Part shown: piece by piece, positions 30,237 through 39,139 of the stretch
Position numbering within the stretch: position 1 is the stretch's first letter
Layout of the letters: each line of letters begins with the position of its first letter
From: Microbacterium hydrocarbonoxydans
Lineage (GTDB): Bacteria > Actinomycetota > Actinomycetes > Actinomycetales > Microbacteriaceae
Direction: 5' to 3'
Assembly (NCBI RefSeq): GCF_900105205.1
Contig: NZ_FNSQ01000005.1
Location: forward strand, 1,612,001-1,676,000
Length of the DNA stretch: 64,000 nucleotides
Program-made: the position numbers and the translations under genes
Notes under the pieces: model-generated
What the model was told of the DNA's origin: nothing
Seen by the model: the letters and a program-made list of their open reading frames with translations, nothing else
Databases searched by the model: none

Positions 30237-30926
30237 ATGCGCGTCCACCTGATCACCGGTGCCGGATCCGGTATCGGCGCCGCCGTCGCGCGTCGCCTGC
30301 TCGACCGGGGTGATCAGGTCGTGGTGCTGGCGCGCGATGTGGGTCGCGCCAGGGAGATCACCGCAGTGCTGCCGGGTGCCACGGCTCTCGTCGGCGACCT
30401 CTCACAGCCGGGGCGCCTCTCGTGGGCGCTGTCGAAGCAGCCTCTGCCCGAGCGGATCGACTCGCTGGTGCACGTGGCCGGGGTCGTCGATCTCGGACCC
30501 GTGGCCGACCTTCCTGCGAACCTCTGGGAGAGTCAGCTCGCCGTCAACCTCGTGGGCCCAGCCGAGCTCACGAGGCTTCTACTTCCTCTGCTGCGCGTCT
30601 CGCGAGCTCGGATCGTCTTCGTCAACTCCGGAGCGGGCCTGCATGCGCACGCCGGCTGGTCGGCCTACGCCGCCTCCAAGCACGGGCTGAAGGCTCTGGC
30701 CGACGCGCTGCGCTCCGAGGAGTCCGCGCACGGGGTGCGTGTCACCTCCATCTACCCCGGACGCACGGCGACGCCGATGCAGGAGCGGGTGCACCAGCAG
30801 GAGGGCGCCGAGTACCGGCCGGAGCGCTTCATCACGGCGGACTCGGTCGCGACGACGATCCTGACCGCGCTCGATCTGCCCGACGACGCCGCGCTCACCG
30901 ACCTGACGATCCGTCCCGCCGGCTGA
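30237..30926 (+). CDS. Short-chain dehydrogenase/reductase
   Basis: This 229-residue SDR has the cofactor motif TGAGSGIGAAVARRLL at the N-terminus, HVAGVVDLGPVADLP in place of NNAG, and the catalytic Tyr-Lys pair in SAYAASKHGLKAL. The substrate is not evident. The gene starts one base after rsfS, so it is probably read from the same message. Confidence 0.85.
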   Translation: MRVHLITGAGSGIGAAVARRLLDRGDQVVVLARDVGRAREITAVLPGATALVGDLSQPGRLSWALSKQPLPERIDSLVHVAGVVDLGPVADLPANLWESQLAVNLVGPAELTRLLLPLLRVSRARIVFVNSGAGLHAHAGWSAYAASKHGLKALADALRSEESAHGVRVTSIYPGRTATPMQERVHQQEGAEYRPERFITADSVATTILTALDLPDDAALTDLTIRPAG

Positions 30927-31028
30927 ACGGTGATCCTGAAGCCTCTCCCTCTGGCTGTCAAGCCCCTGTGAGCTTTCGCTCCCGAGGCGCATGCTCTGTA
31001 GTGGGGAGAGAGTCTTGGAGGGAATCAC

Positions 31029-31313
31029 ATGTCCGGAGATCCAGAGCCGAGATACGTGCTGCATCGCGTCACGCCGTCCGAATGGGTGATCAACGATCGG
31101 CGCTATGAGGCGAGCGATCCGCGGCACGTGGTCGCTTCCGTCTACGAGTACGCCGACACCGAGGTCGAAGTCGTCTGGCTGCGTGATCTGCCGCTCGCGG
31201 TGCGATACACGACGCCGTACGAGGTGCTCGAGGAAGTGACCCGCGTGCAGGATTCCAGCAGGTCGACACGGCCGATCCCGATTCCGCACCTGCCGCCGCT
31301 GCTCGCGACCTGA
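31029..31313 (+). CDS. Small hypothetical protein
   Basis: Soluble protein of 94 residues (YVLHRVTPSEWVINDRRYEASDPRHVVASVYEYADTEVEVVWL in pieces) with a Pro-rich end (RPIPIPHLPPLLAT). GGAGGG precedes the ATG. No family recognised. A strong terminator follows. Confidence 0.65.
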   Translation: MSGDPEPRYVLHRVTPSEWVINDRRYEASDPRHVVASVYEYADTEVEVVWLRDLPLAVRYTTPYEVLEEVTRVQDSSRSTRPIPIPHLPPLLAT

Positions 31314-31319
31314 CGGTGT

Positions 31320-31351
31320 GCGGGGGTCGGATCCGTGGACCCGACCCCCGC
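31320..31351. terminator. Bidirectional hairpin terminator
   Basis: Perfect 11-bp stem GCGGGGGTCGG (31320-31330) with CCGACCCCCGC (31341-31351), loop of ten bases. It separates two convergent small genes. Confidence 0.8.
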
Positions 31352-31368
31352 GAGGGCTCGTCCTGGAC

Positions 31369-31548
31369 TCAGTCCTCCTCGGCAGGGTGCTCGGCGGCCA
31401 GGCGGTCGGCAGCGACGCCATCGACCTGGTCGGCATCCGCATCCGTGTCGAGCACAGGCTCGCCGTCGACTTCGCGGTGCGGCACGCTGTCGACCTCTGC
31501 GTCGTCGTCGGGTCGGGGGACGAGCGGGGGGATCGGGTTGTTCGTCAT
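31369..31548 (-). CDS. Small acidic protein, 59 residues
   Basis: ATG at 31548 follows a strong GAGAGGAG ribosome site. The product (MTNNPIPPLVPRPDDDAEVD... ending LAAEHPAEED) is Asp/Glu-rich, without hydrophobic core, and likely disordered. The clean ribosome site, compositional bias and stop codon set close to the terminator support a real gene. Function unknown. Confidence 0.6.
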   Translation of the reverse strand: MTNNPIPPLVPRPDDDAEVDSVPHREVDGEPVLDTDADADQVDGVAADRLAAEHPAEED

Positions 31549-31647
31549 CGCTGACTCCTCTCGTATGATGTGCGCGCCACGATAGGACCGACTCCCCAGG
31601 CAGGGGAGCGGGTTGACGTGCGCACGGGCGAGGAGTAGCTCCGCGGC

Positions 31648-32790
31648 TCAGACCGTCTCGGAGCGCTTCTTCCGGAAGGGACGCGCGGGGGTGTGCGGGC
31701 CATCCCACACCGTGATGATCCCCCACGCGACCGCAGCGATCGGCACCGACAGCACGGCCCCGACGATCCCGCCGAGGATGGTGCCGGTGGTCAACGCGAG
31801 CAGGATCACCAGAGCGTGCAGCTTCAGCGATCGGGCCATCACGACCGGCTGCAGGAAGTTTCCCTCGAGCTGGTTGACGAGCACCACGATGCCGACCACG
31901 ATCAATGCGGCGACCGGTCCGTGGGTGACCAGAGCGACGAGAGCGGCGAGGATGCCGGCCGCCGTCGCCCCGACGAGAGGGATGAACGCGGTGAGGAAGA
32001 CGATCACCGCGAGGGGGATGGCCAGCGGGATCTGCAGGATCGCGAGGCCGATGCCGATGCCGAGGGCATCCGCCGCCGCGACGATCGAGGTTCCGCGGAC
32101 GTAGCCGCCGAAGACGTCGACCGTCTTGTCGCCGATCCGGCGCGCCCTGTCGTAGCTCGCGCCCGTGAACGGCCGGAGCAGGAACTCCCAGATGCGCGGG
32201 CCGTCCTTCAGGAAGAAGAACAGCACCACGATCATCAGGGCGAGGCCCGTGAAGAAGCTCGCTGTCGCCGACACTCCCGCCAAGGCGCCGCGACCGAACG
32301 AGGCGCTGGTGAGGAAGTCGCCTACACCCGCCCACACGTCGTCGAGGTCGATAGCGGCGATGTCGAAAGGCAGCGTGTCGAGCCACGCGGTGATCTGGGT
32401 GATGCCGTCGGTGGCCGAGGTGATGAGGTCGTCCCATTGCGAGCGTACCGTGAGGACGATCACCCAGACGATGCCGCCGAGGATCGCGAGGATGCCGATC
32501 AGAGCGATCCAGGTCGCGAGGATCGAGGGCACACCGCGCCGGCGCATGACGGCGACCAGGGGATGGATCGCCGACGCGAGGATCAGCGCGATCGTGACGG
32601 GGATGAAGACGAGAGAGAGCTGTGTGATCACCAGGACGCCGACTGCGACGAGAGCGAGCACCGCGAGCGTCTGCAGGCTGCGGGTGGCGGCGAGGCCGAA
32701 GCCACGTGACCAGAGTCCGGGTTCGAGCGGCTCGAGTCGAGGAACCGTCTCGTCATACATGGTCTGCGGTCGTCGGAACAGTCCGAGCAC
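31648..32790 (-). CDS. AI-2E family transporter
   Basis: This membrane protein of 380 residues has the 7-8 segment layout of the AI-2E/UPF0118 family: paired N-terminal helices (TLAVLALVAVGVLVITQLSLVFIPVTIALILASAIHPLV in pieces), a central domain with WDDLITSATDGITQITAWLDT, and the C-terminal AFIPLVGATAAGILAALVAL and NQLEGNFLQPVVMARSLKLHALVIL signatures. Members export autoinducer-2 or exchange Na+ and H+. I chose the GTG at 32790, preceded by GGGGGAG; the ATG ten codons in (32760) is an alternative. Confidence 0.87.
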   Translation of the reverse strand: MLGLFRRPQTMYDETVPRLEPLEPGLWSRGFGLAATRSLQTLAVLALVAVGVLVITQLSLVFIPVTIALILASAIHPLVAVMRRRGVPSILATWIALIGILAILGGIVWVIVLTVRSQWDDLITSATDGITQITAWLDTLPFDIAAIDLDDVWAGVGDFLTSASFGRGALAGVSATASFFTGLALMIVVLFFFLKDGPRIWEFLLRPFTGASYDRARRIGDKTVDVFGGYVRGTSIVAAADALGIGIGLAILQIPLAIPLAVIVFLTAFIPLVGATAAGILAALVALVTHGPVAALIVVGIVVLVNQLEGNFLQPVVMARSLKLHALVILLALTTGTILGGIVGAVLSVPIAAVAWGIITVWDGPHTPARPFRKKRSETV

Positions 32791-32845
32791 TGTGTCTCCC
32801 CCTCGTCGAAGACCGCCACGCTGATGCCCGGCGGCCTGGTCCTTC

Positions 32846-34108
32846 CTACCCGGGATGCCGGGACGATGGCAAGTCCCTGGTGCGGATACGGCGAAGGCCC
32901 CGGAGAAGGTGATGACATGAGTCATCGTCCTCGCCACCCGGCGCGGAGTGGGGCGGGAGGCGCCGCGAGCGCTCGTCGAGGAGGACGACGCCGAGAAGCA
33001 CGGCGACCAGGACGCCGCCGACAGCGAGCGACGGCGTCGATCCGCTGAACAGGGCGATCGCGATGCAGGCGCCGATCGCGGCGAGGCGACCGAAGTCGAC
33101 TCGCCTGTTCACTCGCAGCCGGAACAGAAGCTGCGCGGACAGGAACACGATGGGCCCGGCGGAGACTGCCATCGTCTGCGCGGGGGCGAGCTGGTCGAGT
33201 GGATGCGCGATCACCAGTTCGTCGCCGACCGCCGTGGCGATGATCCCCGCGACGATCAGCACGTGCCCATACGTGTAGACGTCCCGCGCCCGACGAGTGC
33301 GGGTGGCCTCTCGGGCGAGTGCCTGCTCGCCCAGCTCGTGCCGCGCGGTGAAATACAGCCACCACAGTGCGGCGGTGCCGACGAACGCCTGAACGAAGGC
33401 GAAGAGCGTCGCCGGATCGAGGTCATGGGCCGCCGTCGTGGCACCCGTGAGGATGATCGTCTCACCGAGAGCGGCGATCACGAAAAGCCCGAACCGCTCT
33501 GCGAAGTGATCGGTCGCGATGTGCCACGACTGTGCGGTGAGTCGCGGCCGCCCCGGCACGGGGAACAGGATCATCGGCGCGACGTAGTCGAGGACGAGAG
33601 CGAACAGCCAGATCCACACTCGCATGTCGCCCTCGACGAGGCCGCCGGCGATCCAGAACACCCCTGCGCACGCGAACCAGGCGAGGATGCGTCCGGCCTG
33701 GTCGCGTTCGATGGAGCCTTTCTCGGACGCGGCGAAGACAAGGAAGGCGTGCCGGCCGACCTGTACGGAGACATAGGCGATGGCGAACAGAAGCCCTCTG
33801 TCTCCGAACGCGTCGGGTATGGAGATCGCCATCAGCATGCTTCCCAGCATCAATGCGATGAGGAGGAGGCGGACGGCGTTCGTCTCCGGATCGAGCTCGT
33901 TGGTCGCCCACGTGGTGTAGTTCCACGACCACCACACCGCCAGGAGCACGATCAGCGACTGCCCGACTCCCGCCCAACTGAGATGGTGGGCGAGCAGGTG
34001 CGAGACCTGAGTGATCGAGAACACGAAGACGAGATCGTAGAAGAGCTCGAGCGTGGCGGCCCCCCGCAGGCCGGCGCCTCTCCGACGCCGGAGCTGCCGG
34101 TTCACCAC
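32846..34108 (-). CDS. Low temperature requirement A (LtrA)-like membrane protein
   Basis: This 420-residue protein has about eleven membrane segments. TLELFYDLVFVFSITQVSHLLAHH, WWSWNYTTWATNELDPET, HFAERFGLFVIAALGETIILTG and WWLYFTARHE are LtrA family hallmarks. Biochemical role is unknown. The start is one of two adjacent GTG codons and overlaps the end of the upstream SDR gene by four to seven bases, so the two are co-translated. Confidence 0.88.
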   Translation of the reverse strand: MVNRQLRRRRGAGLRGAATLELFYDLVFVFSITQVSHLLAHHLSWAGVGQSLIVLLAVWWSWNYTTWATNELDPETNAVRLLLIALMLGSMLMAISIPDAFGDRGLLFAIAYVSVQVGRHAFLVFAASEKGSIERDQAGRILAWFACAGVFWIAGGLVEGDMRVWIWLFALVLDYVAPMILFPVPGRPRLTAQSWHIATDHFAERFGLFVIAALGETIILTGATTAAHDLDPATLFAFVQAFVGTAALWWLYFTARHELGEQALAREATRTRRARDVYTYGHVLIVAGIIATAVGDELVIAHPLDQLAPAQTMAVSAGPIVFLSAQLLFRLRVNRRVDFGRLAAIGACIAIALFSGSTPSLAVGGVLVAVLLGVVLLDERSRRLPPHSAPGGEDDDSCHHLLRGLRRIRTRDLPSSRHPG

Positions 34109-34794
34109 GGGATCGGGCCCTGCCGGTCGGTCAGTGTGCCGGTCGGTGTGGCGAGCCCGAGGGTCGCGACGCGGACGGCTGCTTCGGCTCCCTCCTCGAC
34201 GGTCTGACCGACGTTGCCCGTGAAGTCGGTGGCGGTCTGCCCGGGGTCGACGGCGTTGAAGCGCACCTCCGGAATGGTCTTGGCATACTGCGTGGTCAGC
34301 ATGCTGACCGCACTCTTGGAAGAACCGTACGCGGCCAACGTGTACTGGGACTCGATTCGGTCGGGGTCCTGGGTCAATCCGAACGATCCCATCCCGCTCG
34401 TCACATTGATCACCGATGGGGTCGTTCCCTTCCGCAGGAGGGGAAGGAGGGCGTGGGTGACCCGCACCAGTCCGAACACGTTGGTCTCGTATACGGACTG
34501 GAGCTGCGTCGGGGTCATGTATTCAGGAGCCGAGACGTCGCCGAGGATGCCCGCGTTGTTGATCAGGATGTCGAGGTGGCCGACCTCGTCCTGGAGGATC
34601 GATGCGGCGTGCTGCACCGAGGCGTCGTCCGTCACGTCGAGCGGGACGAATCGTGCACCGAGCCGGTCCGCGGCCCGCTGGCCCGATGAACTGTCACGGG
34701 AGCCGATCCAGACAGTCTGGCCGGCGTGAAGGAGACGTCGGGCCACCTCGTAGCCGATGCCGCGGTTGCCGCCGGTGATGAGTGTCGTGGTCAT
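34102..34794 (-). CDS. Short-chain dehydrogenase/reductase
   Basis: This SDR of 230 residues has ITGGNRGIGYEVARRLL at the cofactor site, then LINNAGILG, catalytic Ser in NVTSGMGSFG, Tyr-Lys in YTLAAYGSSKSAVSM and DPGQTATDFTG. Arg-rich cofactor loop (GSRDSSSGQRAADRLG) suggests NADPH. Substrate unknown. It lies upstream of the LtrA-like gene and downstream of the LuxR-type regulator on the same strand. Confidence 0.85.
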   Translation of the reverse strand: MTTTLITGGNRGIGYEVARRLLHAGQTVWIGSRDSSSGQRAADRLGARFVPLDVTDDASVQHAASILQDEVGHLDILINNAGILGDVSAPEYMTPTQLQSVYETNVFGLVRVTHALLPLLRKGTTPSVINVTSGMGSFGLTQDPDRIESQYTLAAYGSSKSAVSMLTTQYAKTIPEVRFNAVDPGQTATDFTGNVGQTVEEGAEAAVRVATLGLATPTGTLTDRQGPIPW

Positions 34795-34954
34795 TCTGTA
34801 CTTCCCCTAGAAGATGTCGTGGTGAGGGCGATAACGAGGGTTCGCTGGTTCAAGTCTCACTTCCACGACCTCGCTGCAGCGTCCGTCAACTGACGCACAT
34901 CTCGAGTCCGTCGACGGCGTGCACGACGGTGCTGGGGCGACCGGATGCGGCGGG

Positions 34955-37708
34955 CTACTGCCCTGGCGCGCTCTCGAGGGCGTCGCGGAGAGCCGCCCGC
35001 GAGGTTATCCCGAGCTTGGGGAAGACGCGGTAAAGATGGGTGGAGACGGTTCGGGGTGAGAGCACGAGTCTCGCGGCGATCTGCGGATTGCTCAGTCCCG
35101 AAGCCGCCATCCGGGCGATCTCGAGCTCCTGCGGAGTCAGCGCAGTGCCGACAGCGCCGCGTGCCGTTCTCGTCATGCCGGTTGCGCGCAGCTCCGCGGT
35201 CGCGCGCAAGGCCCACGTGGCCGCGCCGAGTTCGTGGAAGGTGTCCCGAGCCGCTGCCAGCTGGGCTCGGGCTTCGCGGATCCGCCCCAGTCGGCGCAGG
35301 TGCTCGCCGTAGGCGAGGCGTGCTCGCCCCGATTCGAACGGGTGGTCGTCGGCACCCGGAACGGCGAGGGCGTCCTCGAACCGGGCCGCAGCTGTCTGTT
35401 CAGGTGACGTCATCGCGGTCGCGGTCGCGGTCATGATTGCGAAACGGGGTGAGATGCGGTGGATCCCTGACTCGTGAAGTGCACCTGCGTGCGATCGGGC
35501 CTCGTCTGCGCGTCCGGTGCGGATCGCCGCCTCCACGAGATCCGGTGCCGACCACACCGCCTCAGGGTTGAACGGAGGCAGCTCGCCGGGCGTGCAGATC
35601 GCCGAGAGATGAGCGTATGCGTCCTCGAATTCGCCCGCACCGACCAGAGCGCGGCCCGAAGCCTGATGGGCGCAGTACTCGAGCCGCCTGAGCCCTCGCG
35701 GAGCAGACCATCGCCGTATCAGGTCGCTGTGCTCGGCGCACGCGTCGAGGTCCCCGAGGTGCGCCGCCGCCATCGCGGAGATGTAATGACCGACCTGTCG
35801 GAACACGTGATATCCCGTCCGCTCCGACAGCGTGATCAGCTCGGCGGCGGCAGCGGCGGACTCGCTCCACCTGGCCGAATGGAGCTCGTCGAGGGCGACG
35901 AACATCAGGGCAGGCATGCTCGATCCCACCGCGCCGCCGTCACGGCCGTCCTGGATGACGCGCGTGACCGGTCGTCGACAGGCTGATAGCCGGTCGAGAT
36001 ACGATGCGGCCAGAGCCGTGCGGACGACGACGTCGGCGTCGGTCTCGTCCTCGAGACGCCCGAGGGCATCCTCGAGAGCCCCGAGGATGCCCTCGGTGAC
36101 CGACCCCGGAGCGAAATGGATGCGCGCGAGGGAGGCGGCTTCGTGGGGCGCGGCCTCGGGTAGCGAGTCCACGTACTCCATCAGCGGTCGCCAGTGCTCG
36201 GGGCGTCCGGAATACTGACTCGCCAGGGTGAGTGTCAGCAGCGCCCGGTCGTGCTCGTCGGCCGATGCCCCGGTCGCAGGAAGCGATCGCACGGCGTTCG
36301 CGGCGAGAGCGTGGGAGGCGTCGGCGTCGCCGTCCGTGATCAGCGCGACGAAGCCCTTGGCGACCGCACCCCCGGGCGTGGTCGACTCCTCGGTGAGCCG
36401 CAACTCACGAAGAATCTCCTCGGACGTCTGGAGCTGTCCCTCCACCCAGGCGGCCAAGTAGGCCGCGAGAGACAGACGGCGGCGGAGGGCGGTGCGATCC
36501 GGACTCAAGTCGGCCGAGCGTCGCAGCCGAGTGACGGCGCCCGCGGCGTCTCCTCGGCGGAGGCTGCGCTGCGCTGCCTTCTGCAGCAGGGCGGCCACGG
36601 CTTCGTCCGGTCGCGTCGTCGCACGAGCGAGGTGGTCGGCGTGTCGCTCGATGTCGTCGGTCAGAGCCCCCGCGAGACGTTGGTGGGCATTGCATCGCTC
36701 GAGGCCCGTCGAGGTCTCGACCACCGCCGTCCGCACCAGTGGATGCCGGAATCGGATGGTGCGACCGTCGGCGGTGAGGGAGACCAGATCGTCGCGCTCA
36801 GCCGGCGCCAAAGCGAGCAGCGTTCCGGGGCCTGAGGCCGCCTCCACGGTTCGCAGATCACCGCGACCCTCGAGTGCCGCCACGAGGAGAAGATCTCGAG
36901 CGCGAGCGGGGAGTGCATGGATGCGCGCAGCGAACAGCGTACGGACATCCTTCGACTGGCTGTCTGTCTGCGGGTTGTCGGCACCGGTCCACGGCACGGA
37001 GAGATCGGTCGACCCCGCGAACTCGACGAGGGCCAGCGGATTGCCCTGGGCTTCCCGCGCGAGCTCCAGTCGAACACGTGACGGAAGGTGCGCGAAGCGG
37101 TGAGACAGCAGCCGTGCAGCGCCTCGATCATCCAAGGGCTGGATGTGCTCCTCGGGTACACCGATCGACTGCACGGTCGGGCTGGATTCGGAGCGTCGTG
37201 CACCCAGCAGGCCGATCCTGCGTCCGCGCAGCCGCCTGCCGACGAATCCCGCAGCAGCCCTGCTCGCCTCGTCGACGAACTGCAGATCGTCGACGACAAG
37301 AAGCAGGGGCTGACGTTCAGCGGCGGCGCTGAACAGCGCCAGCGCCGCATTGAACACGGCGATCCGACTCGGCGCCGGGCCGACTCCGAGGCCGAGCGCC
37401 ACTTCGAGTGCCTCAGCCATGGCTCGGGGAAGCAGCGCGAGGTCATCGACGAGTGGAACGACGAGTTGATGGAGGGTCGCGAATCCGATGTCCGTCTCGT
37501 ACTCGGATCCGCTCGCAGAGATCACCCGGACAGTGCCGGCGGCACGCGCGACAGCAGCGTCCAGGAGGGACGTCTTGCCGACCCCGGCCTCCCCGGTGAG
37601 TACCAGCGCGGCTCCCGTCGTCGTCGCCTCCACCGTGAATGCGGCGAGGCGTGCCAGCTCATCATCCCGGCCGACCAAGCCGGCGTCGTCGCGGATCACA
37701 TCTGCCAT
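34955..37708 (-). CDS. Large LuxR-family ATP-binding regulator (LAL type)
   Basis: This transcription factor of 917 residues has an N-terminal AAA/STAND ATPase (GLVGRDDELARL, Walker A TGEAGVGKTSLLDA), a long helical-repeat middle and a C-terminal LuxR helix-turn-helix (LTPQELEIARMAASGLSNPQIAARLVLSPRTVSTHLYRVFPKLG in pieces). I chose the ATG at 37708 because the longer frame, starting up to 37930, would include a 7-bp inverted repeat at 37778-37803 in the divergent promoter region. It faces the hydroxyproline-type catabolic genes and is a candidate activator of them, or of the SDR/LtrA pair downstream. Confidence 0.85.
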   Translation of the reverse strand: MADVIRDDAGLVGRDDELARLAAFTVEATTTGAALVLTGEAGVGKTSLLDAAVARAAGTVRVISASGSEYETDIGFATLHQLVVPLVDDLALLPRAMAEALEVALGLGVGPAPSRIAVFNAALALFSAAAERQPLLLVVDDLQFVDEASRAAAGFVGRRLRGRRIGLLGARRSESSPTVQSIGVPEEHIQPLDDRGAARLLSHRFAHLPSRVRLELAREAQGNPLALVEFAGSTDLSVPWTGADNPQTDSQSKDVRTLFAARIHALPARARDLLLVAALEGRGDLRTVEAASGPGTLLALAPAERDDLVSLTADGRTIRFRHPLVRTAVVETSTGLERCNAHQRLAGALTDDIERHADHLARATTRPDEAVAALLQKAAQRSLRRGDAAGAVTRLRRSADLSPDRTALRRRLSLAAYLAAWVEGQLQTSEEILRELRLTEESTTPGGAVAKGFVALITDGDADASHALAANAVRSLPATGASADEHDRALLTLTLASQYSGRPEHWRPLMEYVDSLPEAAPHEAASLARIHFAPGSVTEGILGALEDALGRLEDETDADVVVRTALAASYLDRLSACRRPVTRVIQDGRDGGAVGSSMPALMFVALDELHSARWSESAAAAAELITLSERTGYHVFRQVGHYISAMAAAHLGDLDACAEHSDLIRRWSAPRGLRRLEYCAHQASGRALVGAGEFEDAYAHLSAICTPGELPPFNPEAVWSAPDLVEAAIRTGRADEARSHAGALHESGIHRISPRFAIMTATATAMTSPEQTAAARFEDALAVPGADDHPFESGRARLAYGEHLRRLGRIREARAQLAAARDTFHELGAATWALRATAELRATGMTRTARGAVGTALTPQELEIARMAASGLSNPQIAARLVLSPRTVSTHLYRVFPKLGITSRAALRDALESAPGQ

Positions 37709-37777
37709 TCTCGTCGATCGGACGGGGTCGGAGCTCCATGAGGCCGCGAGGTCGACCCTGTCTACGCGAAAGTTTTC

Positions 37778-37803
37778 GTTGGGAACACCAAAGGAATCCC
37801 AAC
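37778..37803. promoter_or_regulatory. Inverted repeat in the divergent regulator/catabolic promoter
   Basis: GTTGGGA (37778-37784) and TCCCAAC (37797-37803), a perfect 7-bp dyad with a 12-bp spacer, in an AT-richer patch between the LuxR-type gene and the oxidase operon. A plausible operator for the island. Confidence 0.5.
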
Positions 37804-37876
37804 CTACCTTGTTGCCTTCCGTCATGAAAGGTTGTGATTGACGGGCTCGGTCGCTCGTCCGGAACAAGAGGCGCAC

Positions 37877-39139
37877 ATGCATATCGTCGTGATCGGCGGA
37901 GGGATCATCGGGCTCACCACGGCCTATCACCTCGCCCGTGAAGGCGCTCAGGTGACCGTTCTCGATGCGCGAGCCACGGGGCTAGGAGCCAGCGATGTCA
38001 ACGCAGGGTGGGTCGTTCCGGCCGAAGCCGCGCCGGTCCCGGGACCTGGGGTGGTGCTGACGAGTCTCAAATGGATGCTCAGCCCCGACAGCCCGCTGTA
38101 CATCCGCCCCTCGCTGCACCCACAGTTCCTCTCCTTCATGTTCGGTCTCTGGCGTGCATCGAATGCCCGCGACCAGCGCGCAGGATTCGCCGCCCATCTC
38201 GAACTCGCCGAAGGCACCATCGAGTCGTTCGACGACTACCGCGCCGACGGCATGGAATTCGAGATGCACAGTCAGGGCCTTCTCATGGCATTCCTTCGGC
38301 GAGAGAACCTCGACCACCACCTCACGCATCTGGACCTCGTGCGTCGGTACGGCCTCGAGCCCACCGTGCTCGTCGGAGACGACGTGCGCGTGCACGAGCC
38401 GCATCTCTCGGACGCAGTGCAAGGGGGCCTTTTCTTCCCGCGAGAACGTCACGTCGATCCACGGGCGCTGGCCGCAGCTCTGCGCGGTCGCCTGCTCGAG
38501 ATGGGGGTCGAGCTGGTCGAACACTCCGAGGTCGACAGCGTCCACAGAGCCGGCGATCGCGTGACCGCCGTCAGCGCAGGCGGGCGGACCTACCGAGGTG
38601 ACAGCTTCCTTCTCGCCGCCGGCGCGTGGACAGGGCCGCTCTCGCGTCGGTTCGGAGTGCCGGTGCCGGTGCGACCGGGCAAGGGATACAGCATCGACCT
38701 TCCGCCGCTGGCGCTGCGCAGCGCGACGAACCTGTCCGACGCGAAGGTGGCGGTCACGCCCCTGAGTCGCAATCTGCGAGTGGCGGGCACGATGGAGTTC
38801 GGTGGACTCGACGAGGACATCAACGCGGTGCGGGTGGAAGCCATCCTCCGTGCTCCTCAGCGATATTTCCGCGACTGGCAGCCGGTCCGCGCGGACATCG
38901 CTCCACGAGCAGGCATGCGACCCATGACCCCTGATGGCCTTCCCGTCATGGGACGGCTCGGGGGGATCTCGAATGCCTTCGTTTCCAGCGGTCACGGCAT
39001 GCTCGGCGTGACACTGGCCCCTGGCGCAGCCGCCGCGATGACCGACCTGATGCTGCGCAGCATCGAATCTCCCCGACTTCGCCCCTTCAGCCCCCGCCGC
39101 TTCCGCGCGATCCGCGCCTCCGAAAGGACCATCCGATGA
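37877..39139 (+). CDS. FAD-dependent D-amino-acid oxidase/dehydrogenase (likely D-hydroxyproline)
   Basis: This DAO-family flavoprotein of 420 residues has the dinucleotide motif IVVIGGGIIGLTTAYHLA at residues 3-20 and the C-terminal FAD-contacting region GMRPMTPDGLPVMGRL and SSGHGMLGVTLAPG. It is DadA-like, and oxidises a D-amino acid to its imino acid. With the DapA-family lyase, racemase-type enzyme and aldehyde dehydrogenase next door it matches the D-hydroxyproline oxidase/dehydrogenase of the trans-4-hydroxyproline pathway, making 1-pyrroline-4-hydroxy-2-carboxylate. The ATG at 37877 follows AAGAGG. Stop overlaps the next start. Confidence 0.8.
   Translation: MHIVVIGGGIIGLTTAYHLAREGAQVTVLDARATGLGASDVNAGWVVPAEAAPVPGPGVVLTSLKWMLSPDSPLYIRPSLHPQFLSFMFGLWRASNARDQRAGFAAHLELAEGTIESFDDYRADGMEFEMHSQGLLMAFLRRENLDHHLTHLDLVRRYGLEPTVLVGDDVRVHEPHLSDAVQGGLFFPRERHVDPRALAAALRGRLLEMGVELVEHSEVDSVHRAGDRVTAVSAGGRTYRGDSFLLAAGAWTGPLSRRFGVPVPVRPGKGYSIDLPPLALRSATNLSDAKVAVTPLSRNLRVAGTMEFGGLDEDINAVRVEAILRAPQRYFRDWQPVRADIAPRAGMRPMTPDGLPVMGRLGGISNAFVSSGHGMLGVTLAPGAAAAMTDLMLRSIESPRLRPFSPRRFRAIRASERTIR

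Noticed and set aside
32868..32876. GGCAAGTCC as another 19-bp unit
   Set aside because: Only nine bases match, which is expected by chance in this much sequence.
34955..37930. 991-residue version of the LuxR-type regulator
   Set aside because: The extra N-terminus has no ribosome site and covers the divergent promoter dyad.
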